From assembly GCA_031386985.1 (NCBI GenBank), contig JANNCV010000016.1, positions 355,544 through 419,543 of the forward strand: 64,000 bases of DNA. The letters run 5' to 3'. The first letter of the stretch is position 1. The number at the start of each line of letters is the position of its first letter. A program made the position numbers and the translations under genes. This document shows, in pieces, positions 9,009 to 17,453 of the stretch. The stretch is from JANJUB01 sp031386985 (GTDB taxonomy: Bacteria; Armatimonadota; Fimbriimonadia; Fimbriimonadales; Fimbriimonadaceae). Under the pieces are notes generated by a model. That model did no database searches, was not told where the DNA came from, and worked only from the letters and a program-made list of their open reading frames with translations.

Positions 9009-9866
9009 GTGTTGTTGAAATCGCTGAACTATTGGTCGGTGCCGGGTGGGCTCGAAGGGACGCTTAATCCTATTGAATTTTTGAAGATTTGTGCGAAAAA
9101 TGGCTTTGAAGCGGCTGAGATCGCGATTGGCGATGCCGGTTCGGCGTTTGGCATAAACTCAACCGAAGCGAGATGCCAAGAGATTGCCGCCCAGGCATCA
9201 GCGCTAGGACTGAAGCTGCCGACGACGGCAAGCGGACTCTATTGGGGTCGAAACCTAGCTGATGCCGACCCTGTTCTTCGGAGCCAAGCGCTGGGTGATT
9301 TGAAAAAAATGCTCCAAATTTCGGCATGGCTTGGAGCAAAAACGCACCTCACCATTCCCGGCGCGGTGGATGTTTTCTTCCTTCCCGATCGCGCGGCGTT
9401 GCCATACGAGCACGTGTGGACGCTTGCGACAGAAGGGATTCGAGCGGCTCTTCCCGCGGCTGAGGCTTGCGGGGTTCGCTTGGGAATCGAGAATGTTTGG
9501 AATCGTTTTCTACTTAGCCCAAAAGAAATGGCCGATTTCGTGGATCAGTTCGATTCGCCGTGGGTTGGGGCTTATGTGGATGTCGCGAATTTGCTACCGT
9601 TCGGATACGCCGAGGATTGGCTTCGGCACTTGGGCAAGCGAGTAGTCGGGATTCACTTTAAGGATTTCCGGCGCGCCGTTGGCACCGCCGAGGGATTTGT
9701 TGATTTGTTAGAGGGCGACGTAAACTGGCCGGAAGTGATGAAAGCGATTGCGGAAATAGGCTTTGAGGGGGCGGCAACTGCAGAGTTGATCCCGCTCTAC
9801 AAGCACTATCCGTTGGTGAGGGTGGTGAACACGAGTCGCGCGATGGACGCGATATTGGGTCGGTAG
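9009..9866 (+). CDS. Sugar phosphate isomerase/epimerase, AP-endonuclease-2 fold
   Basis: A 285-residue TIM-barrel protein of the xylose-isomerase-like family. Candidate metal ligands sit in the usual order: Glu in GIENVWNRF, Asp in GAYVDVANL, His in VGIHFKDF, and Glu near ATAELIP. The substrate cannot be read from the sequence. The start is GTG. The gene diverges from murF and is followed by the pst promoter region, so it is likely a single-gene unit. A second, distant member of the same superfamily is at 46743. Confidence 0.85.
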   Translation: MLLKSLNYWSVPGGLEGTLNPIEFLKICAKNGFEAAEIAIGDAGSAFGINSTEARCQEIAAQASALGLKLPTTASGLYWGRNLADADPVLRSQALGDLKKMLQISAWLGAKTHLTIPGAVDVFFLPDRAALPYEHVWTLATEGIRAALPAAEACGVRLGIENVWNRFLLSPKEMADFVDQFDSPWVGAYVDVANLLPFGYAEDWLRHLGKRVVGIHFKDFRRAVGTAEGFVDLLEGDVNWPEVMKAIAEIGFEGAATAELIPLYKHYPLVRVVNTSRAMDAILGR

Positions 9867-9942
9867 CGTGGACGCGGTAGCTTTGTTAAGGAATCGTGAA
9901 GGAACTTCGGTTTTTCTTACTTGAGAAATCCTCCGGGAGCCG

Positions 9943-9974
9943 TTTGTTAATGATGTCTTAACATATCCATCACA
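9943..9974 (+). promoter_or_regulatory. Possible PhoB/PhoP box upstream of pstS
   Basis: Three hexamers in 11-bp phase, TTAATG (9947), TTAACA (9958) and ATCACA (9969), resemble the TTNACA-N5 direct repeats bound by PhoP-type regulators. The same stretch contains the dyad TGTTAA-N7-TTAACA (9946-9963... start at 9945). It lies 10-40 bp before the pstS start, ahead of an operon that encodes its own phoB/phoR. Confidence 0.4.
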
Positions 9975-9982
9975 TCATTTAC

Positions 9983-10882
9983 GTGAAAGAAATGAAAGCT
10001 CAACTTCTACTCAGTATCGGCCTTGCGGGCCTAATCGCAGTTGGATGTGGTTCCAAAACCGGAAGCTCCGCTACGGGTTCGACCGGAACTCCGGGAGATT
10101 CCGCTTCAACAACGAAGCAAACCCTCACGGTTAAGGGTTCGGACACGATGGTGCAACTGGCTCAGGCGTGGGCTCAGGCATTTATGAAAGCCAACCCGAA
10201 CATCTCGGTTAGCGTAACGGGAGGCGGTTCTTCAACTGGATTCGCCGCACTCTTTAACAAGTCCACCGAAATCGCGAACGCCTCTCGCCAGATTAAGGAT
10301 GAAGAAACGGAGAAAGCCAAAGGAAACGGTGTTGACGTTAAGGAGTTCGAAGTTGCCCAAGACGCCCTTTCGATCGTCGTCAATCCTTCTAACCCGATCA
10401 AGGAACTGACAATGGCACAGTTAAAGGACATTTACACCGGTAAGGTCACAAACTGGAAGGCACTCGGCGGGCCGGATCAGAACATCATCGCCATAAGCCG
10501 CGAGTCTTCATCAGGAACTTTCGTGTTCTTCCAAGAGCACGTTTTGAACAAGGACCCTTTTGCGGCGAGCGTTCAACTCAGCCCCGCCACTTCGCAGATT
10601 GTTGACAATGTGGCTCAGGATGCAGGCGCGATTGGTTATGTTGGATTGGGATATATCACGGACAAGATCAAGGCGGTTCCGATCAAGAAGGATGCGACCT
10701 CGCCGGCGATTCATGGCGATGCGACGACGGTTTTGGATAAGTCTTATCCACTGGCTCGTGCTCTTTTCGAGTACACAAACGGCGAACCAACGGGAGCAGT
10801 TAAGACGTGGCTCGAATGGGTTAAGGGTTCCGAAGGCCAGAAGATCGTTGAAGATCTTGGTTTCGTTCCCGTTGCCAAGTGA
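9983..10882 (+). CDS. pstS: Phosphate ABC transporter, substrate-binding lipoprotein PstS
   Basis: Periplasmic or lipid-anchored phosphate receptor of the PstSCAB importer. The N-terminus has a lipobox (GLIAVGCGS), then a Ser/Thr/Gly-rich linker. The mature domain shows KGSDTMVQLAQAW, VTGGGSSTGFAAL, EIANASRQIKDEE and the phosphate-contacting SRESSSGTFVFF. Length of 299 residues is normal. GTG at 9983 or ATG at 9992 may be the start. It is the first gene of a continuous phosphate operon running through phoU. Confidence 0.96.
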   Translation: MKEMKAQLLLSIGLAGLIAVGCGSKTGSSATGSTGTPGDSASTTKQTLTVKGSDTMVQLAQAWAQAFMKANPNISVSVTGGGSSTGFAALFNKSTEIANASRQIKDEETEKAKGNGVDVKEFEVAQDALSIVVNPSNPIKELTMAQLKDIYTGKVTNWKALGGPDQNIIAISRESSSGTFVFFQEHVLNKDPFAASVQLSPATSQIVDNVAQDAGAIGYVGLGYITDKIKAVPIKKDATSPAIHGDATTVLDKSYPLARALFEYTNGEPTGAVKTWLEWVKGSEGQKIVEDLGFVPVAK

Positions 10883-10900
10883 TCTAACTCTTTTACCATT

Positions 10901-11812
10901 ATGAAACGAACACGACCGAAGCTAGGCGAGTTCCTCATCACAAAAGTGATGACGCTGGGCGGCCTAACGGCGGTCGTGTTCGTTTTGCTCATTTTTGGTT
11001 TCCTCATCAAGGATGCTTTGCCCCTTTTGGCGAAGTATCCCGCCAAAGATTTCTTCTTCGGGAAGGAGTGGCAACCCACCCTTCCCGAACCTAATGGGCC
11101 CTGGTTTGGACTTCTTCCTAACCTTTGGGGATCGCTGTTGGTTACGGCAGGCGCGGCCGTAATCGCGATTCCGCTTGGAGTTGCTTGCGCAATATTCATC
11201 AGCAATATCGCTCCCAAGAAACTTGCAGAATGGCTGAAAGGCATTATCGAAATGCTCGGCATTGTGCCTTCGGTTGCGATTGGATTCGTCGGGGCGGTTG
11301 CGGTGACGCCATTGGTCAAGTCGCTTTTCCATTTGGATACAGGCAAGAGTGCGATTGCGGGCTCGATCATGCTGGGTTTCCTCGCGATTCCGACAATCGC
11401 CTCTATCGCCGAAGATGCCCTAACCGCGACGCCAAAGGACTTTGGCTACGCTTCTCTCGCCTTGGGCGCAACGAAATGGCAAACGATTTGGCGCGTGCTT
11501 ATTCCCTCGGCAAAGCCCGGGATCATTGCGGCGATTATGCTCGGTTTGGGGCGGGCGATTGGGGAAACAATGGTTGTCATCATGCTCACCGGCAACGCGG
11601 GGTTGTTGCCGGATAAAGGGATCTGGTACGCCTTTACCCATAGCGTACGAACCATAACGGGCACGATCGGCGCGGAGGCTCTGGAGGTTGCCAACGGCGA
11701 AATGCACTACCACGCCCTCTTCATGATGGGCTTAGTTTTGCTTGTTATCACGTTCATTTTTAACTCGGTAGCCAGTTTTGCGCTTGGGCGCACCGCGAGG
11801 AAGGCGCGATGA
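10901..11812 (+). CDS. pstC: Phosphate ABC transporter permease PstC
   Basis: Inner-membrane permease subunit, 303 residues, with about six hydrophobic segments. The EAA-type cytoplasmic loop is visible as ASLALGATKWQTIWRVLIPSAKPGI followed by GRAIGETM, which matches PstC. It begins 18 bp after pstS, and its last four bases (ATGA) overlap the pstA start, so pstC and pstA are coupled. Confidence 0.95.
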   Translation: MKRTRPKLGEFLITKVMTLGGLTAVVFVLLIFGFLIKDALPLLAKYPAKDFFFGKEWQPTLPEPNGPWFGLLPNLWGSLLVTAGAAVIAIPLGVACAIFISNIAPKKLAEWLKGIIEMLGIVPSVAIGFVGAVAVTPLVKSLFHLDTGKSAIAGSIMLGFLAIPTIASIAEDALTATPKDFGYASLALGATKWQTIWRVLIPSAKPGIIAAIMLGLGRAIGETMVVIMLTGNAGLLPDKGIWYAFTHSVRTITGTIGAEALEVANGEMHYHALFMMGLVLLVITFIFNSVASFALGRTARKAR

Positions 11813-12744
11813 GTGCGATTTCAAGTTTGAGCATGCACCAAAAGAGCCCCCAGCGGGTTCGCCGTCGCCTAGCTGAGCGGGCCGCTTTCTCTGTCATTAC
11901 GCTCGCTTGCGCGGCAGTAATCGCTCCGATCTTGTTACTCTTTTGGTATCTGATCAGCAACGGCGCTAAGCGGATGAACTGGGGGTTCCTCAGCGAGTTT
12001 CCCAATGCAGTTGATATGACGGGCGGGATATTCCCCGCCATCGTTGGCACGGTATTACTCATGATCGCGACGGTCCTCATCGCGTTGCCCCTTGGAGTGA
12101 TTAGCGCGATCTATCTGGTGGAGTACGGCGGTAAATCCCGGTGGGTTTCGGTCATCCGTCAGGCGATTGTTAACCTCGCCGGCGTGCCCTCAATCGTTCA
12201 CGGGTTGTTTGGTTTGGGCTTTTTTGTGTTCTTCGTGGGAGGAGCCATTGATCGCATAACGGGCGCAACCCGCCCAGTTTGGGGTCAGCCGTGTCTCTTG
12301 TGGGGAGCCGCAACTTTGGCGGTTGTTGTGTTGCCCGTTATCATCACGGCAACTGAAGAAGCCTTGCTCGCCGTACCTCAATCGTTTCGCGATGGTTCGA
12401 CGGCTTTGGGCTCAAGTAAATGGAATACGATTCGTCGAGTAGTGCTTCCGGCCGCCTTGCCGGGCATTCTCACGGGTGCAATCTTGGCGATTGGACGCGC
12501 TGCCGGCGAAACTGCGCCGGTCATGCTAACGTGTGCGGCATCGTTTGCACCAACCATTTCTTATGGTCTTAACAATCAGCAAATGTTGTTACCGTATCAT
12601 CTTTACTTCGTAGTGACACAAGCTCCAAACGCTCCTCTCGATCTCAAAGCCGGCATTGCCCTGGTTTTGATTGGTCTTGTGGGAATGTTGAGCTTAGTCG
12701 GAATTGTTATCAGGACGAGGGTGCGCCGTGCCCGCAAGTGGTAA
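11809..12744 (+). CDS. pstA: Phosphate ABC transporter permease PstA
   Basis: Second permease of the Pst importer, 311 residues. It has the loop STALGSSKWNTIRRVVLPAALPGI followed by GRAAGETAPVMLT, diagnostic of PstA. Transmembrane segments occur throughout. It starts in an ATGA overlap with pstC and its 3' end overlaps the upstream possible starts of pstB. Confidence 0.95.
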   Translation: MSAISSLSMHQKSPQRVRRRLAERAAFSVITLACAAVIAPILLLFWYLISNGAKRMNWGFLSEFPNAVDMTGGIFPAIVGTVLLMIATVLIALPLGVISAIYLVEYGGKSRWVSVIRQAIVNLAGVPSIVHGLFGLGFFVFFVGGAIDRITGATRPVWGQPCLLWGAATLAVVVLPVIITATEEALLAVPQSFRDGSTALGSSKWNTIRRVVLPAALPGILTGAILAIGRAAGETAPVMLTCAASFAPTISYGLNNQQMLLPYHLYFVVTQAPNAPLDLKAGIALVLIGLVGMLSLVGIVIRTRVRRARKW

Positions 12745-12778
12745 AATTGGTGTGCCGATCAGGAGGGAACTAAAAACT

Positions 12779-13624
12779 TTGGAAGCTATTCCGCAAGATG
12801 CTCCCCCCATGCCCGAGTCATTTAAGCTCATGACCGAGATTCCCGTGCGCGATCTTCCCGAAGAAGCTCCCGAACTGCGAATGTCCGTCAAAGACCTTGG
12901 CTTCTGGTACGGCACCTTCCAAGCCTTAACGAATGTCTCGGTTGACGTTCCAAGTAGGCAGGTAACCGCTCTGATTGGGCCTTCCGGTTGTGGAAAGTCC
13001 ACCTTCTTGCGGGTGCTCAATCGCATGAATGATTTCATTCCAGGCATCAAGATTACGGGCAAAGTCTTTCTCGATGGAGAAGATGTTTATGCTCCTGATG
13101 TTGATGTTGTAGAACTCAGAAAACGGGTGGGAATGGTTTTCCAAAAACCAAATCCATTTCCCAAGACGATCTTCGAAAACGTAGTCTACGGCCCTCGCAT
13201 TCATGGCGAGCGCAATAAAGCCCGGCTTCAAGAAATCGCCGAAAAGAGTTTGCGCCATTCGGCGCTATGGGATGAAGTCAAGGATAAGCTCAACCATTCC
13301 GCGCTTGAACTTTCCGGTGGACAGCAGCAACGATTGTGCATTGCTCGATCGCTCGCGGTTGAACCCGAGGTTCTCCTCATGGATGAGCCAACCTCCGCCC
13401 TTGATCCGAAGGCTACGTTTAGGATTGAGGAGCTCATGGGCACTCTCAAAGAACAATATACGGTCGTTATCGTAACACATAACATGCAACAAGCGGCTCG
13501 CGTTTCGGATCAAACCGCCTTTTTCCTTTCGGGGGAATTGATCGAGTTTGGGCCGACCGCTAGCATCTTTACAAACCCCGTAGATTCAAGGACAGACGAT
13601 TACATCAGTGGAAGGTTCGGATAA
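12779..13624 (+). CDS. pstB: Phosphate ABC transporter ATPase PstB
   Basis: ATP-hydrolysing subunit of the phosphate importer. Walker A is GPSGCGKST, the Q-loop is MVFQKPNPFP, the signature is LSGGQQQRLCIAR, Walker B is VLLMDEPTSALD, and the H-loop is VIVTHNMQQA, all in PstB form, ending with TDDYISGRFG. The start is uncertain: TTG at 12779 follows AGGAGG, ATG at 12809 is possible, and an upstream TTG at 12704 lies inside pstA. Compared with E. coli PstB there is a 25-55 residue N-terminal extension. Confidence 0.95.
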   Translation: MEAIPQDAPPMPESFKLMTEIPVRDLPEEAPELRMSVKDLGFWYGTFQALTNVSVDVPSRQVTALIGPSGCGKSTFLRVLNRMNDFIPGIKITGKVFLDGEDVYAPDVDVVELRKRVGMVFQKPNPFPKTIFENVVYGPRIHGERNKARLQEIAEKSLRHSALWDEVKDKLNHSALELSGGQQQRLCIARSLAVEPEVLLMDEPTSALDPKATFRIEELMGTLKEQYTVVIVTHNMQQAARVSDQTAFFLSGELIEFGPTASIFTNPVDSRTDDYISGRFG

Positions 13625-13625
13625 T

Positions 13626-14339
13626 ATGACATTTGCAACACCCCTCAATACCAATGCTACTCGCAAGGTTCTCGTCGTGGACGATGAATCCGCCATTCTC
13701 GAAGCCGTCGCCTATAACCTCAGAAAGGAAGGCTTCAAGGTGAAAGTCGCTATGAACGCTGAGGCCGCAATGCGAGCCTTTCGGGAAGAAGAGCCAGATC
13801 TGCTTATCCTCGACGTTATGCTGCCCTCAGCGAGCGGATTTCAAATCTGTAAGACGATTCGAGCAACGCACGATACACCCATCATCATGTTAACGGCTTG
13901 TGCCGAAGAGCGGAACAAGGTCCAAGGTTTGGAGTTTGGCGCCGACGACTACATGACGAAACCCTTCAGCGTGGCCGAGCTTATCGCGCGAGTGAAGGCC
14001 CTGCTGCGCCGGACCGATGTGAAGCCGGGCGCAGAGAGGATCAGCGTGGCGAACATCGAGATTGATACCGCCAAGCACGAAGCCACCGTCGGCGGCAACG
14101 CCTTAACGCTTGCGCCAAAAGAGTTCGCACTGCTGGAGTTCTTGGCGAGAAATCCCGATATTGCGTTTAGCCGAGCAACCCTGTTAGATCGAGTGTGGGG
14201 TCGAGATGCCTTCGTAGAAGAGCGCACCATTGATGTTCATGTTCGATGGCTTCGATCGAAGATCGAGGTGGACGCTGCTTCGCCCAGCCGAATTGTTACG
14301 GTCAGGGGCATTGGCTATAAGCTAGTCTCCGCCGCCTAA
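13626..14339 (+). CDS. phoB: Response regulator, OmpR/PhoB family
   Basis: A 237-residue two-domain regulator. The receiver domain has the acidic pair in VLVVDDES, the phospho-acceptor Asp63 in LILDVMLP, and the lysine in DDYMTKPFS. The C-terminal winged helix shows LAPKEFALLEFLARNP, TLLDRVWG and VRGIGYKL. Its place between pstB and the kinase gene indicates control of the phosphate regulon. ATG at 13626 starts 2 nt after the pstB stop; an upstream GTG at 13608 overlaps pstB. Confidence 0.9.
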   Translation: MTFATPLNTNATRKVLVVDDESAILEAVAYNLRKEGFKVKVAMNAEAAMRAFREEEPDLLILDVMLPSASGFQICKTIRATHDTPIIMLTACAEERNKVQGLEFGADDYMTKPFSVAELIARVKALLRRTDVKPGAERISVANIEIDTAKHEATVGGNALTLAPKEFALLEFLARNPDIAFSRATLLDRVWGRDAFVEERTIDVHVRWLRSKIEVDAASPSRIVTVRGIGYKLVSAA

Positions 14340-14348
14340 GGATAACAT

Positions 14349-15533
14349 TTGAACCCAATCGCCATCGCCGCTATCGCTCTGACAGTCGTTGGAGCGATTG
14401 CGTATGTTTTCTGGAATATCGGCCGAACAAAGACGCAGCTCAGAGTGGCGGAGGCCGATGCCCTCATCAAAGTTCAGGCAATCCAAGCTTCTGCGAACAA
14501 CTACCATCAAAAACTCCGTGCGCTATCTGATTCATCGGGGGCAGCAGTAATCATGACAAACGAGGCCGGGGTGATCGTGAACGCCAATCGCTTTGCCGAG
14601 GCGATGTTCGCGGCCGAACCCGACTGGCTAATCGGCAAACCCCTTGTTCAAGCCACCCTCATCGCCGACCTGCAAGACTTCGCGGTCGAGTCGGCCACCC
14701 AAGGGGCTACGCAAACACGTGATTTCGAGCCGCCTGGCGCGCTAAGCCGCGTGATACGGGTTTCGATTTACCCCTTCCCAATCGGCTTATCGGGTAGTCC
14801 CGAGTTAATGGTGATCCTGGTTGATGTAACCGAACTGGCTCGATTAGAGACGGTTCGGCGCGATTTCGTTGCCAACGTTTCCCACGAACTGCGAACACCT
14901 CTGGCTTCCATCCGGGCCGTAACCGAAACTCTTCAGAGCGGTGCCCTTCACGATGAGGATGTTGCCATGCCGTTCTTGGAGACCATTTTGCGAGAAACAG
15001 ATCGGCTTGCCCGCATCGTGGGTGACCTATTGATTCTCGCAAACGCCGAATCGAAAACGCCAGAGACTCAGCCGGTCGACTTGTCCGCGCTCGCCGCCGA
15101 TATCATTGAGCGAAATCGCCTCGCGGCCATAGATGCCGGCCTCGATTTAGATTCAGAACTAACACCAAGAGCCCTCGTAAATGCCGCTCCTGACCAAGTT
15201 GAGCAAGTGATTATCAACCTGATAGCCAACGCAATCAAATACACACCCAGCGATGGGCGGGTGTACGTGCGGGTTTCTCAGGACGATGAGAACGTCACGC
15301 TTTCGGTCAGTGATACTGGCATCGGCATCATGCAGGAGGACATTCAACGTATCTTCGAGAGGTTTTACCGCGTGGATAAAGCCCGCTCCCGCGCTTCAGG
15401 TGGAACCGGATTGGGCCTTTCAATCGTCAAGAATATAGTAGAAGGCCATGGTGGTCACGTAAAAGTTGAAAGTCAATACAATCGAGGCTCAACATTTACG
15501 GTGACATTGCCGAGATTGCTTCAACCGGATTAA
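14349..15533 (+). CDS. phoR: Phosphate-regulon sensor histidine kinase, PhoR-like
   Basis: A 394-residue membrane kinase. One N-terminal transmembrane helix (residues 3-23) is followed by a PAS domain (about 55-165), the HisKA domain with His179 in FVANVSHELRTPL, and the HATPase domain with NLIANAIKYTP, SDTGIGI and GGTGLGLSIVKNIV. There is no large periplasmic sensor domain, as in PhoR proteins that sense through Pst/PhoU. The TTG start is supported by AAGGA six bases upstream. Confidence 0.92.
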   Translation: MNPIAIAAIALTVVGAIAYVFWNIGRTKTQLRVAEADALIKVQAIQASANNYHQKLRALSDSSGAAVIMTNEAGVIVNANRFAEAMFAAEPDWLIGKPLVQATLIADLQDFAVESATQGATQTRDFEPPGALSRVIRVSIYPFPIGLSGSPELMVILVDVTELARLETVRRDFVANVSHELRTPLASIRAVTETLQSGALHDEDVAMPFLETILRETDRLARIVGDLLILANAESKTPETQPVDLSALAADIIERNRLAAIDAGLDLDSELTPRALVNAAPDQVEQVIINLIANAIKYTPSDGRVYVRVSQDDENVTLSVSDTGIGIMQEDIQRIFERFYRVDKARSRASGGTGLGLSIVKNIVEGHGGHVKVESQYNRGSTFTVTLPRLLQPD

Positions 15534-16220
15534 ATGTCAATGTCTGCCACCCGAACTCAATTTGAAGAAGACCTAGAGGGCCTTCGTAACAACCTGCTCA
15601 AAATGGGCGGGTTTGCGGATCGCTCGGTTGCTGATGCCATGCGCGCGCTTGCCGAGCGTAGTGTTGAGCTTGCCGAAGTTGTGATTGATTTCGATGATCA
15701 GATTGACGATCTAGACATCGCCATTGAAGCTGCCTGCATGCGCTTGATCGCATTACAAAACCCGCTTGGCCGCGATTTGAGGTTGATTGGAACCGTACTC
15801 AAAGCGATCACTGATTTAGAGCGAATCGGCGACCATGCCGTAGACATCGCAAAGGTCGCTCGCAAGCTCGCTCGGATGGAGAAACACCACGAGTTGGCTG
15901 ATTTGAACAAGATGGCGTCGGCTGTTCGCGAGATGCTCCGAACTGCGCTTGAAGCCTTTGTTCGCCATGACCTCTCCTTGGTCGAGGTTGCGGTGCTAGC
16001 CGACGACGAAGTTGATGACCTGTTTCACATCGTGCGCGAGGATATTCACCGAGCCATGCAATCCGATCCGTCCCTTGTGGTGGAGGGCTCGTACTTGCTC
16101 TTTACGGCTCACTATCTCGAACGTATGGCCGATCACGCCGTCAACATCGCCGAACGGGTTCACTTCGTTGAGACGGGAGAGCTGGCCCAGCTTGCCAAGA
16201 GCCACAAGGCAAACTCGTAA
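15534..16220 (+). CDS. phoU: Phosphate signalling protein PhoU
   Basis: All-helical 228-residue adaptor that links Pst transport to PhoR repression. It has the duplicated PhoU pattern: DLRLIGTVLKAITDLERIGDHAVDIAK in the first half and LLFTAHYLERMADHAVNIAERV in the second. The ATG directly follows the phoR stop codon (TAA ATG). It completes the phosphate operon. Confidence 0.96.
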   Translation: MSMSATRTQFEEDLEGLRNNLLKMGGFADRSVADAMRALAERSVELAEVVIDFDDQIDDLDIAIEAACMRLIALQNPLGRDLRLIGTVLKAITDLERIGDHAVDIAKVARKLARMEKHHELADLNKMASAVREMLRTALEAFVRHDLSLVEVAVLADDEVDDLFHIVREDIHRAMQSDPSLVVEGSYLLFTAHYLERMADHAVNIAERVHFVETGELAQLAKSHKANS

Positions 16221-16238
16221 CGAGGTACCCTCAATCAG

Positions 16239-16397
16239 ATGAGCGCGCCGTCTGGCTCGAAGAAAAGCCCTAAAGCGCTCCGCTTTCCCTGGTTACCCCT
16301 GTTGATCTTATTGGGGTCCATTTATCTCTTTTGGGTCTTACCCCTCCAACTTGGAGACCGACCCGTTCAAGTTGAGTTCACACAGAAAAATCCATGA
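16239..16397 (+). CDS. Small single-pass membrane protein, 52 residues
   Basis: A short gene reading from ATG at 16239 to TGA at 16395-16397. The N-terminus is basic (KKSPKALR). One hydrophobic helix, about residues 18-36, contains PLLILLGSIYLFWVLPL, and a short polar tail follows. The stop overlaps the start of the next gene as ATGA, the arrangement seen for coupled genes in this operon, which is the main argument that it is translated. It lies 18 bp after phoU. Function unknown; it may be a membrane partner of the NTPase it overlaps or of the Pst/Pho system. Confidence 0.6.
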   Translation: MSAPSGSKKSPKALRFPWLPLLILLGSIYLFWVLPLQLGDRPVQVEFTQKNP

Positions 16398-17449
16398 AAG
16401 TCGGTCTGATCGGTTATAGTTCAAGCGGGAAAAGTACACTCTATCGGGCCGCCGCCCAGGGGCTCGCCAAAGGTGATGTAACCGCTGTTGCCGTCCCCGA
16501 TCCTCGGTTTGATGCGATTGTAAAGCAGGTGCAACCCAAGAAGATTACGCCCGTTACGGTTCTTCTTCACGATGACATTGAAAGCGCTCAGGGATCGGGC
16601 AAGATGTTTTCCCAAAAAGCGCTTGACTCCGCCCGCAAGATGGACTTGTTGCTCCATGTCGTGAGGGCATTCGATTCGCCAACATCGCACTATTATGCTT
16701 CCGTAGACCCTTTGCGAGACGAGGAAGCAGTTTCGATTGAACTCGTCTTAGCCGATCTTCAGATTGTTGAAAACCGCTTGGAACGCCTGCAGAAATCGTT
16801 AACGGCAAAGAACCCTGGATCGCCCGATTACATCGAAAAAATGGTCCTCGAACGCTTAAAAGGGCCCCTCGAAAATGGAACGCCGATCCGCGCGATTGAG
16901 CTTGACGAAGACGGCGAAACCATCTGCCGAAACTACCAGTTTCTTAGTGCGAAGCCCATGATTGTGGCCTTTAATGTTGATGAGGGCGATGCCGCCGAAA
17001 TGCCCGCCCATCTTGCCAGCCGTGCCAAAGAGCTTGCCGGAAACGCAACGCCATCCTTTTCGGTCAGTGCTCCAATCGAAGAAGAAATTGCCCAGCTTGA
17101 TGCCAACGATCAAGCCGAGTTCCTATCGAGCCTGGGATTGGTCGAGCCCGCAAGTGCGAAGGTGATACGCGCAGTTTATGATGCCCTCGGCCTCATCACT
17201 TTCTTCACAGCTGGCGAAAATGAAACCCGTGCGTGGCCCATCCGAAAGGGTCTAAACGCCGTAAAAGCCGCCGGAACGATCCACACCGATATCGCCAAGG
17301 GTTTCATTCGGGCCGAGATTGTTCATTACGATGATTACGTTGCGGCAGGCTCGCTTGATGCCGCCTATTCTGCCGGAAAAATGAGTTTGGAAGGCAAAGA
17401 ATACGTCATGCAAGACGGCGATCTGATCCACATCCGAAACAAGAGCTAG
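16394..17449 (+). CDS. Divergent YchF/OLA1-like NTPase with TGS domain
   Basis: A 351-residue P-loop protein. The G1 loop is GYSSSGKST, and the G4 position reads FNVDE, the YchF/OLA1 variant linked to ATP preference. The C-terminal 90 residues (FFTAGENETRAWPIRKGLNAVKAAGTIHTDIAKGF ... YVMQDGDLIHI, in two parts) are a TGS/DUF933-type domain. The usual YchF G3 motif DIAGLVKGA is missing; the region reads HDDIESAQGSG. The coiled-coil middle is present. Translation start is coupled to the 52-residue membrane protein. The role is probably ribosome- or stress-related by family, but the active-site change leaves this open. Confidence 0.8.
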   Translation: MKVGLIGYSSSGKSTLYRAAAQGLAKGDVTAVAVPDPRFDAIVKQVQPKKITPVTVLLHDDIESAQGSGKMFSQKALDSARKMDLLLHVVRAFDSPTSHYYASVDPLRDEEAVSIELVLADLQIVENRLERLQKSLTAKNPGSPDYIEKMVLERLKGPLENGTPIRAIELDEDGETICRNYQFLSAKPMIVAFNVDEGDAAEMPAHLASRAKELAGNATPSFSVSAPIEEEIAQLDANDQAEFLSSLGLVEPASAKVIRAVYDALGLITFFTAGENETRAWPIRKGLNAVKAAGTIHTDIAKGFIRAEIVHYDDYVAAGSLDAAYSAGKMSLEGKEYVMQDGDLIHIRNKS

Positions 17450-17453
17450 GGCC

